Of a stretch of DNA of 48,312 bases, positions 32,152-38,658 are shown one piece after another. Made by a program: the position numbers and the translations under genes. Within the stretch, counting starts at the first letter, position 1. Each line of letters opens with the position of its first letter. Source of the stretch: CAZDQL01 sp964507325 (GTDB lineage: Bacteria; Planctomycetota; UBA1135; GCA-002686595); contig CAZDQL010000047.1 of assembly GCA_964507325.1 (NCBI GenBank), positions 1-48,312 on the forward strand, in the 5' to 3' direction. Below the pieces are notes generated by a model. It was not told where the DNA came from. It made no database searches and saw only the letters and a program-made list of their open reading frames with translations.

Positions 32152-32823
32152 TCAGTGGGGCACCAGGAGCTCGGCCGCCCGAGCGACTGCGCGGCTGGCG
32201 TCCGGGGCGTAGCCATCCGCCCCCATCTCGAGCGCGCGCGCTTCGGTCAGGGGGGCTCCTCCCACCAGGACCTTGACCCCCTCGCGCAGTCCGGCCGCGG
32301 TCAGGGCCTCGATCGTGGCGTCCATCTGGGTCATGGTCGTGGAGAGCAGGGCCGACATCGCCACCACGTCCGCCTGGTGCTCGCGCGCGGCCTCGACGAA
32401 GCGCTCCGGAGCGACGTCCGCGCCCAGGTCGTGGATCTGGAAGCCGTGCCCGGAGAGCATCGTCGCCACCAGGTTCTTGCCGATGTCGTGCATGTCGCCC
32501 GCCACCGTGCCGATGACCACGCTGCCCGCCGAGCGCACCTCGCCCGCTTGCAGGGTCGGCTCGACGACCGCCATGGCGGCCTTCATGGCGCGGGCGGCGA
32601 TCAGCATCTCAGGCAGGAAGTAGAGGTTCTCCTCGAAGAGGCGCCCCACCTCCCCCATGGCGGGGATCATCGATTCCTGAAGCAGGCGCCCGGCCGGGAT
32701 CCCGCTTGCGAGGGCGCGCTCGGCTTCGGAGCGGGCCCGCTCCTGGTCTCCGGCGACGATCGCCTCGAAGACTGGGCGGGGCTCGGGTTCAGGGCCACTG
32801 GGGTTCGAGGTCTGGTCATTCAT
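32152..32823 (-). CDS. Corrinoid (B12-binding) methyl-carrier protein, MtaC/MtbC/MtmC type
   Basis: 223 residues. The N-terminal helical cap (FEAIVAGDQERARSEAERAL, PAMGEVGRLFEENLYFLPEMLIAARAMKAA) is followed by the Rossmann B12 domain with the base-off signature D110-M-H112-D-I-G115 (GTVAGDMHDIGKNLV), then AMSALLSTTMTQM and VLVGGAPLTEARALEMGADGYAPDA. His112 is the expected lower cobalt ligand. It accepts a methyl group from an unknown substrate and hands it to a partner, probably the UroD-type enzyme two genes on. I took the inner ATG at 32823; the frame is open far upstream only as a shadow of the gene on the other strand. Confidence 0.93.
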   Translation of the reverse strand: MNDQTSNPSGPEPEPRPVFEAIVAGDQERARSEAERALASGIPAGRLLQESMIPAMGEVGRLFEENLYFLPEMLIAARAMKAAMAVVEPTLQAGEVRSAGSVVIGTVAGDMHDIGKNLVATMLSGHGFQIHDLGADVAPERFVEAAREHQADVVAMSALLSTTMTQMDATIEALTAAGLREGVKVLVGGAPLTEARALEMGADGYAPDASRAVARAAELLVPH

Positions 32824-32929
32824 CGCGGCAGCAGTGTAACGGGTGATCCGAGAGCCGGCCGACCCCCCGCCGGTCGAGAATGCTCGGGATTCGAGCCCGC
32901 GACCCCCGGCCTCGCGGGGACGGAGTACC

Positions 32930-32981
32930 CTGGATTCTGCGTCGTCACGTGGAACGAGGTGTGACGGCCGACTGGATTCTG
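32930..32981. promoter_or_regulatory. Direct and inverted repeats upstream of the FG-GAP gene
   Basis: CTGGATTCTG occurs at 32930-32939 and 32972-32981, 42 bp apart. Between them lies an inverted repeat, CGTCAC at 32943-32948 and GTGACG at 32961-32966, with a 12-bp spacer. The second direct copy is 10 bp before the ATG at 32992. The spacing in whole helical turns suggests an operator, but there is no regulator to match it. Confidence 0.35.
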
Positions 32982-32991
32982 AGGTTGGATC

Positions 32992-34635
32992 ATGCACCAC
33001 GTCCTCCAACGCAGCACGCTCACTCTGGCCCTCGCCGTACCTGCACTGGCCCAGTGGGACCGAACCGAGCAGGAGTGGATCACGCCGCAGAGTGACCCCA
33101 CCTGGCAGAACTTCGCCAAGTCCCTGACGCTGGACGGGGTCACGCTGGTGGTCTCCGACTCCTGGCAGGTCGACCGCGTCTTCGTCTTCGTCGACGGTCC
33201 GGGGGGGTGGGACGAGACCCAGGTGATCACGCCTCCCGCCGGCGGGGCCAAGGGGGCCATGGACCTGGCCCTCGACGTCGACCTCTTGGTGATCGGAGAC
33301 CCCCAGCACGGCGTGGTGCTGCCGGGGGCGGGTGCGGCCTTCGTCTACCAGCGCGGCGGTGCGAGCTTCGCCCTGATCCAGACGCTCGAGAAGGCGGCGC
33401 CCCGCCCCTACGACGCTTTCGGCATGGCGGTCGACGTGCTGGGGGACTGGCTGGTGGTGGGAGCGCCCTTCGACGACGCAGCGGGCGCGAGCGGGGCGGG
33501 CGCGGTCTACGTCTACCGGAACAGCGGGGGAAGCTGGGCGCTGTCCCAGGTGCTGTTCGGCGCGTCCGGAGGGGACCGCTTCGGAAGGTCGGTCGCCCTC
33601 GATGGGAATCGGCTGGCGGTGGGGGCACCTTCCGCGGTGGTGGGGGGCGAGATCGCCGGTCAGGTGCACCTCTTCACCGAAGTCGGCGGGACCTGGCTCG
33701 CGGAGCAGACCGTGGCTACGCCAGTCGGGCAGCGGTACGAGGCCTTCGGGTCGGAGCTCTCTTTGGAGGGGGACCGGCTCGCGATCTCTTCCCCGCACTT
33801 CGACGGGCTCGAGTTGGACCAGGGAATCGTGCGGCTCTACGAGCGTGATTCCGGGGGATGGGACCTGAGCACAACGGTCGCCCCCCCCGAGCCGACCACG
33901 AAGGGCTGGTTCGGACGCAGCCTCGAACTGGAGGGAGAACGGCTGCTGGTCACCGAACCGGGAGATCCCATCTTGGTGCCGGACGTCGGATCGGGCTGGA
34001 TCTTCGCTCCCAGCGGGGACGCGTGGGTCCCGCTGGCGCACCTCCTCGCAGCGAGTCCCCAGGGCGGGACGTTCCTCGGGGCGAGCGGCGCCTTGGAGGG
34101 TGGTGACGCCTTCCTCGGAGCCTCCTCCTACGACGTTCCGGGGGGAGGGGGCGGCGTGGTGATGCGCTTCGCGGGGCTGGGTCCCGACCTGGGCACGATC
34201 GCCTGCTTGGCGGATCCGGGGGGGAGCGACTGCCCCTGCGCCCAGCCGCCGGGCGCGGATCAGGGCTGCGGCAACTCCACCGGCAAGGGCGCGAGTCTCT
34301 TGGGGTTGGGGAGCGCGAGCGTGGTCGAGGACGACCTGCGCCTGGTCGCCAGCGGATTGCCCCCCCAGGCCTTCGCCTGGCTCTTCGCGGGGGACGCCTG
34401 GGTGGCTCGCCTGCCGATCGCCGACGGGCTGCTCTGCGCGGGCGGCACGATCGCGCGGCTGCCGATCGTGGCGGCGAGTCGGGAGGGGCAGGCGCTCTTC
34501 GGACCGGGGCTGGGGGCGGCTGGCGGATGGGCCCCAGGCGATACCGGTCACCTCCAGGTCTGGTATCGCGACGGGGGATCGGCGTGCAACGGCTCGAACC
34601 TGACGCCGGCATTGAGCTTGACCTTTGTCCCGTAG
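32992..34635 (+). CDS. Secreted FG-GAP repeat protein with planctomycete-type C-terminal domain
   Basis: 547 residues with a short signal peptide (TLTLALAVPALAQ). Four or more FG-GAP/integrin-type blades are readable: DAFGMAVDVLGDWLVVGAPF, DRFGRSVALDGNRLAVGAPS, EAFGSELSLEGDRLAISSPH and WFGRSLELEGERLLVTEP. From about residue 405 a Cys-rich linker (CLADPGGSDCPCAQPPGADQ) leads to a C-terminal beta domain (DDLRLVASGLPPQAFAWLFAGD, DGLLCAGGTIARLPIV, GHLQVWYRDG). This blade-plus-domain layout is frequent in deep planctomycetes. It is probably a surface or secreted adhesive or structural protein. No catalytic residues seen. Confidence 0.85.
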   Translation: MHHVLQRSTLTLALAVPALAQWDRTEQEWITPQSDPTWQNFAKSLTLDGVTLVVSDSWQVDRVFVFVDGPGGWDETQVITPPAGGAKGAMDLALDVDLLVIGDPQHGVVLPGAGAAFVYQRGGASFALIQTLEKAAPRPYDAFGMAVDVLGDWLVVGAPFDDAAGASGAGAVYVYRNSGGSWALSQVLFGASGGDRFGRSVALDGNRLAVGAPSAVVGGEIAGQVHLFTEVGGTWLAEQTVATPVGQRYEAFGSELSLEGDRLAISSPHFDGLELDQGIVRLYERDSGGWDLSTTVAPPEPTTKGWFGRSLELEGERLLVTEPGDPILVPDVGSGWIFAPSGDAWVPLAHLLAASPQGGTFLGASGALEGGDAFLGASSYDVPGGGGGVVMRFAGLGPDLGTIACLADPGGSDCPCAQPPGADQGCGNSTGKGASLLGLGSASVVEDDLRLVASGLPPQAFAWLFAGDAWVARLPIADGLLCAGGTIARLPIVAASREGQALFGPGLGAAGGWAPGDTGHLQVWYRDGGSACNGSNLTPALSLTFVP

Positions 34636-34699
34636 TGCCCGATCCCAGGAGGAGAAACCGGCCACAACAGTGGTCAACTTGGGGTAGGTTTGGTGCAGC

Positions 34700-36619
34700 A
34701 TGAGTCCCCTCGGGTTCCCGCGCATGGGAAGGTGTTGGCTCTCGGTCCTGCTGCCCCTCCTCGCCCTCTCAGCGTGCGGGGCCTACGCTGTCGAGCCCGC
34801 GCTGATCACCGTCGAGCAAGTCGACTTCTCGGTCGTCACCGAACCGGATCTGCGGGAGATCATCACCGAACGGGAGGACGCGCCGGTCGAGGCCGCCATG
34901 GCCGTGCCGATCGGGCAGAGCTGGTTCGACGGGGGGGCGCTCCCGGCCTTGCTCATGCCGCCTCTGGCGGAGGTGGCCTTCGAGCTGCCTTCGTACGCCC
35001 CTGACGCGCTCTTCTCCTTCGCGGCAGGCATCCACCGCACCGGCTATGAACTCGATACCGACGGGCGGGTGCGATTCGAGGTCGAGGTCGACGGTGCGCT
35101 GGTCTTCGAGGCCTCCCTGGAAGTGGGCACCGAGGTTCCCCGCGCAGATCGCCGCTGGCACCGCGGTGAGGTCGCTCTAGCGCCGCGGAATCGGGTGACT
35201 TTGCGCACCATCCGCGAAGGAGGAAGCGGCGCCCCGGTGCCGGCCGCCTTCGGCGATCTGCAGGTGAGCCGCCGCATCGAGGTGCTGCGCACCCGCGCCT
35301 CGGCCCGTCGCCCCAACGTGGTCTTGATCCTGATCGACACGCTGCGCGCCGACGGACTGCACGTCTACGGCAATCCGCGGGAGGTCTCACCCACCCTCGA
35401 CGGCCTGGCAGCTCGGGGGGAGCTGTACGAGGATGCCTACGCCCCCTCGCCCTGGACCTGGCCCTCGACCGCCACGCTGCTCACCGGCCAACGCCCGGAG
35501 GAGCACGGCTTCGTGGGGCCGGACTCCTGTCACCTGGACGACGGGCTGACGACCCTGGCCGAGGCGTTCCAGATGGCCGGTTTCACCACGGCGGGATTCT
35601 CCTGCAACCCGCTGGTTGCCCCGAGCAAGAACCTCGACCAGGGCTTCGAGGTGTTCCGCAAGTACGATTGGCAGCCCACGCGTGAAGTGGAGGACGAGGT
35701 GGTCGCCTGGCTGGACGAGATGGGCGAGTACCGCTTCTTCCTCTACCTGCACCTGATCGAGCCCCATGGGCCCGACGACCCCGATCCGGACCTCGTGGAG
35801 AGCATGATCCCCGAGGACCGGCGCGAGCCGGTGCTCAACCGCAAGGCGGTGGACCGGATCATGGGCAAGATCACGAGGGGGGAGCCCCACAACCTCAAGA
35901 AGCTCCTGGCGCAGAGGGACCACGCGCTGGCCTTCTACGACGCGGAGGTGGTGACGGTCGACCGAGCCGTCGCGCGCTTGTTCGATCAAATGGAACAGCG
36001 TGGACTCCTCGAACAGACGATCATCGCGGTCACGGCAGACCACGGAGAGGAGTTCCTCGATCATGGTCAGTTCGGTCACGGCGGACAGCTCCACGAGGAG
36101 TCGGTGCGCGTGCCGCTGATCCTGGCGGGACCAGGGGTGGAGCGGGGAGTGCGCCACCCCCACCGGGTCGAGATCCGTTTCCTGGGCCAGACCTTGCTCG
36201 AGCTGGCCGGGGTCGAGCCGCCGCCAGGGAACCTGGCGGGGCTTGGGCGCCTGCACGATCGGGAGGGTGGCCCGGTCTTCCTCTCCACGGAGACGGGAAC
36301 CCGGCTCGATCCGGAGACGGGGCTGCGCACCATCGGCAGACTCCAGGGTGTCCTGCACGGGGACTTGGCGCTGCACTGGTGCCCGGAGGAACGGAGTAGC
36401 GGGAAGGAGTGGCTCCGGCTCTACGACCTGGCGAGCGACCCGGAAGCCCGGCGTGACATCCACGAGGAACGCCCAGAGGCCGCGGCACAGCTCGTGAGGA
36501 TGATCGAACGCTACCTCGAGCATGCGGAGGAGCTCCGGCCCCTCCTCCTCGGTGGCGGGGACGCGGTGCGGGACGAGCTGAGGAGCCACGGCTACCTCGG
36601 GGGTGACGATGAGGACTAG
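34700..36619 (+). CDS. Sulfatase-like alkaline-phosphatase-superfamily lipoprotein lacking the formylglycine Cys
   Basis: 639 residues. Lipoprotein signal with LALSAC (Cys26). Residues 30-195 are a beta-rich domain (FELPSYAPDALFSFAAGIHR, FEVEVDGALVFEASLEVGTE). The sulfatase fold starts at RRPNVVLILIDTLRADGLHVYG (metal Asp213). The nucleophile position reads Thr253-Trp-Pro-Ser-Thr257 in SPWTWPSTATLLTG, so neither Cys/Ser nor the Arg of C-x-P-x-R is present. The metal blocks LIEPHGPDDP and AVTADHGEEFLDHGQFGHGG are intact. It is likely a phosphodiesterase, phosphotransferase or other hydrolase using Thr, rather than a classical sulfatase. Its stop nearly meets the decayed response-regulator frame from the other strand (36616). 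Confidence 0.85.
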   Translation: MSPLGFPRMGRCWLSVLLPLLALSACGAYAVEPALITVEQVDFSVVTEPDLREIITEREDAPVEAAMAVPIGQSWFDGGALPALLMPPLAEVAFELPSYAPDALFSFAAGIHRTGYELDTDGRVRFEVEVDGALVFEASLEVGTEVPRADRRWHRGEVALAPRNRVTLRTIREGGSGAPVPAAFGDLQVSRRIEVLRTRASARRPNVVLILIDTLRADGLHVYGNPREVSPTLDGLAARGELYEDAYAPSPWTWPSTATLLTGQRPEEHGFVGPDSCHLDDGLTTLAEAFQMAGFTTAGFSCNPLVAPSKNLDQGFEVFRKYDWQPTREVEDEVVAWLDEMGEYRFFLYLHLIEPHGPDDPDPDLVESMIPEDRREPVLNRKAVDRIMGKITRGEPHNLKKLLAQRDHALAFYDAEVVTVDRAVARLFDQMEQRGLLEQTIIAVTADHGEEFLDHGQFGHGGQLHEESVRVPLILAGPGVERGVRHPHRVEIRFLGQTLLELAGVEPPPGNLAGLGRLHDREGGPVFLSTETGTRLDPETGLRTIGRLQGVLHGDLALHWCPEERSSGKEWLRLYDLASDPEARRDIHEERPEAAAQLVRMIERYLEHAEELRPLLLGGGDAVRDELRSHGYLGGDDED

Positions 36620-37050
36620 ATGGCTGCGAGCTGGTCCCTGAAGCACCCCGCGGACCGCCGGTGATCAGCGCCGGCGCGCCGCAATCCCGGCGCCACGTCG
36701 TCGCCGTGGTTCTCCCTAGGCAAGGCCCCTTCGGCGCGCATCTTGACGCCGGTGACTTCGGTCTCGGGAGCGATCACGATGACGGGAGCCGTAGCGACAT
36801 TGGGATCCTCCTGCATTCTCACATGGACGGCGATCCCGCTTCCGGGCGGCAGGAATAGGCCGAGGACCACCACGTCCGAACGCTCCTTTTGCATCGCCGC
36901 GAGTGCTTCGGTTCCGTCGCGCCCAACTGCGTGAGGTTGGCCGTGAATCTCCAGGATCTGTGAAGGGAAGACGACGTTCTCGTCGGCATCCTTCACGGTC
37001 AGGACTCGCTCTGATCGAACTAAATGTGATTCGGCACGAGTCCCAATCAT
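36616..37050 (-). pseudogene. Degenerate response-regulator receiver domain
   Basis: The frame of 144 residues aligns by eye with receiver domains: ERVLTVKDADENVVFPSQIL, AVGRDGTEALAAMQKERSD, VVVLGLFLPPGSGIAVHVRM, and DPNVATAPVIVIAPETEVTG. The phospho-acceptor Asp is replaced by Gly (VVLGL instead of VVLDL). The sequence leaves the family after GDDVAPGLRRAG, so the conserved Lys and C-terminal helices are missing. Receiver proteins of this type are often found beside Hdr/Qmo gene sets. Here it points away from the qmo operon and appears to be decaying. A specialised non-phosphorylated receiver is the alternative. Confidence 0.6.
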
Positions 37051-37334
37051 CGAGTTGTGAGTCCACCGCACCGGAGACCCGCGGCTCCGTGGGGATCCCG
37101 GCCTATGGGGCCACCCAGGTAGGTTTCGGGGCCGACCAAGCGCATCCGAGGATCCCCTCGGAGCGCCGTTGTCGTCGGCCTGATCCGTTCGACATAATCC
37201 CACCATGCAATCGAACCGGGAAGTACATCGATAAGCACTTCGCCGTAGTCATTGAGAACCCTATTGGTGCGTGGCCAAACAACTTGACACTGGTCAAGCG
37301 GAGTGGTATTTCTAGTCCATTCAAGTGGGTTTGA
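37047..37334 (-). pseudogene. Unidentified gene remnant upstream of the receiver remnant
   Basis: A frame of 95 codons on the minus strand with no ATG and only a late GTG (37238). It reads as genuine protein: LDQCQVVWPRTNRVLNDYG, EVLIDVLPGSIAWWDYVERI, RGDPRMRLVGPETYLGG. Its stop overlaps the receiver start as ATGA, as in a translationally coupled pair. I could not name the family. The 5' part seems to be missing, because an in-frame TGA at 37335-37337 precedes it. Confidence 0.4.
37283..37312 (+). promoter_or_regulatory. Candidate promoter with an FNR/CRP-type palindrome upstream of qmoA
   Basis: CTTGACACTGGTCAAG at 37283-37298 is a perfect inverted repeat (CTTGAC/GTCAAG, 4-bp spacer). It fits the TTGAY-N4-RTCAA pattern bound by FNR/DNR/HcpR-type regulators. 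The left half is also a perfect -35 (TTGACA 37284-37289), and TATTTC at 37307-37312 lies 17 bp on as a weak -10. A regulator at this site would cover the -35 and so probably repress. The surrounding region is visibly less GC-rich than its neighbours. Confidence 0.45.
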
Positions 37335-37349
37335 TCACTAATCACCCCC

Positions 37350-37370
37350 CCCCTTTCACAGGGGCTTTTT
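37350..37370 (+). terminator. Terminator-like hairpin in the qmoA leader
   Basis: CCCCT at 37350-37354 pairs with AGGGG at 37360-37364 around a five-base loop and is followed by C and five T. It lies between the candidate promoter and the qmoA ATG (37399). It could be a weak terminator or an attenuator; the stem is short. The rest of 37371-37398 holds only a GAGGA ribosome site eight bases before the ATG. Confidence 0.3.
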
Positions 37371-37398
37371 CATCCCAAAGCCGTCGAGGATTCGAGTA

Positions 37399-38649
37399 AT
37401 GGCAGGTCCCGATAAACCGATTCTCGTGGTTGGTGGTGGGATCGCGGGAATGACTGCCGCGGTCGAGGCGGCCGAGGTCGGCTGTCGAGTGCTCTTGGTG
37501 GAGAAGGACCCCTTCCTCGGGGGTCGCACGGTGAGGAATCACCGCTATTTCCCAAAGATGTGCCCCCCCACCTGTGGCTACGAGATCAACGTCCGCAGGA
37601 TCCGGACCAACCCCGCCATCGAGGTCCTCACCATGACCACGGTGGAGGAGATCCGCGGCAAGCCGGGGGCCTTCCGGGTGCGCGTCCGCCAGCGGCCGCG
37701 TTACGTGACCGGCGACCGCTCCCTGGAGGAGTCGATCGGGGATCAGCTCACCAGCGAGCGCCCCGACGAGTTCAACTGCAACATCGGCACGACCAAGGCC
37801 CTCTACTGGGGGCACGACTCCGCCTATCCCCCCGTGGCGGTCCTGGAGCGCGACCTGCTCGCGCCCGCTGAGGTGGAGACCCTGCAGCGGGAGTGCCCAC
37901 CGGGCTCGATCGATCTCGACCAGGCCGAGGACGCGTGGGAGGTGGACGCCAGCGCGATCATCATCGCCACGGGGTGGAAGCCCTACGAGGCGACCCGACT
38001 CGAGGAGCTCGGCTTCGGACGTCACCCCGACGTGGTCAGCAACGTCATGCTGGAGCGCATGGTGATCGGGGCGGAGGACGGCCCCGTCCTGCGACCCTCC
38101 GACGGTCAGCCGGCACAGAAGGTCGCCTTCGTGCAGTGCGCCGGGTCGCGGGACGAGGACCACCTGCCCTACTGCTCCGCGGTCTGCTGCATGGGCTCCC
38201 TCAAGCAGGTCCGCTATCTGCGCGAGCAGAACCCGGATGCGCAGGTGACGGTCTTCTACATCGACATCCGCACCGTGGGGCGCCACGAGAAGTTCTACAC
38301 CGAGCTCCTGGAGGACGAGCAGGTTCGCTTCGTGAAGGGCAAGGTGGCCAAGCTCGAGGTGGGTGCCGGCCCAGGCGGCCTGACCCCCGAGGTGGAGGAC
38401 ACCCTCTCGGCGGAGATCCTGCACGACAGCTTCGACCTGGTCGTGCTGGCCACGGGTATGGTGCCCAACGGGCTCGAGCTCAAGGAGCCGCTCGAGCTCG
38501 GGGGCGATGAGCACGGCTTCCTGAGCGGGAAGACCGACGTGGAAGGGATCTTCGCGGTGGGGTGCGCATCGCACCCTTGTGACGTCTCGCGGGCGACGAA
38601 GGATTCCACCGCCGCCGCGTTGAAAGCCATCAGGTGTGCGAAGGGTTAG
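37399..38649 (+). CDS. qmoA: QmoA, HdrA-like FAD subunit of the quinone-interacting oxidoreductase
   Basis: 416 residues, the usual QmoA length; cytoplasmic. The FAD dinucleotide site is ILVVGGGIAGMTAAVEAAEVG (residues 8-28) with LLVEKDPFLGGRT. The HdrA/QmoA block MCPPTCGYEINVRRIRTNP is at 54-72. FNCNIGTTKALYWGHDSAYPP, typical of QmoA, is at 125-145. The second cysteine block PYCSAVCCMGSLKQVRYL is at 258-274, with GCASHPCDVSRATKDS near the end. It lacks the N-terminal ferredoxin of methanogen HdrA. It heads an operon of six genes; qmoB starts nine bases after its stop. In sulfate reducers Qmo passes electrons between menaquinol and APS reductase; no APS reductase is seen here. Confidence 0.94.
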   Translation: MAGPDKPILVVGGGIAGMTAAVEAAEVGCRVLLVEKDPFLGGRTVRNHRYFPKMCPPTCGYEINVRRIRTNPAIEVLTMTTVEEIRGKPGAFRVRVRQRPRYVTGDRSLEESIGDQLTSERPDEFNCNIGTTKALYWGHDSAYPPVAVLERDLLAPAEVETLQRECPPGSIDLDQAEDAWEVDASAIIIATGWKPYEATRLEELGFGRHPDVVSNVMLERMVIGAEDGPVLRPSDGQPAQKVAFVQCAGSRDEDHLPYCSAVCCMGSLKQVRYLREQNPDAQVTVFYIDIRTVGRHEKFYTELLEDEQVRFVKGKVAKLEVGAGPGGLTPEVEDTLSAEILHDSFDLVVLATGMVPNGLELKEPLELGGDEHGFLSGKTDVEGIFAVGCASHPCDVSRATKDSTAAALKAIRCAKG

Positions 38650-38658
38650 GGAAGGGTC

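Noticed and set aside
32790..32830. Possible cobalamin riboswitch near the corrinoid gene (GCCACTG-like word)
   Set aside because: The word lies inside the corrinoid coding sequence and there is no B12-box or conserved junction around it.
32841..32940. tRNA-like TCGAATCCC segment on the minus strand in the gap between the corrinoid and FG-GAP genes
   Set aside because: A T-loop-like hairpin is present, but no D-arm or anticodon arm and no full acceptor stem at the right distance; at best a remnant.
32824..34725. Leftward extension of the corrinoid protein to 857 codons
   Set aside because: The extension is antisense to the FG-GAP gene and low-complexity; the family starts near MNDQTSN at 32823.
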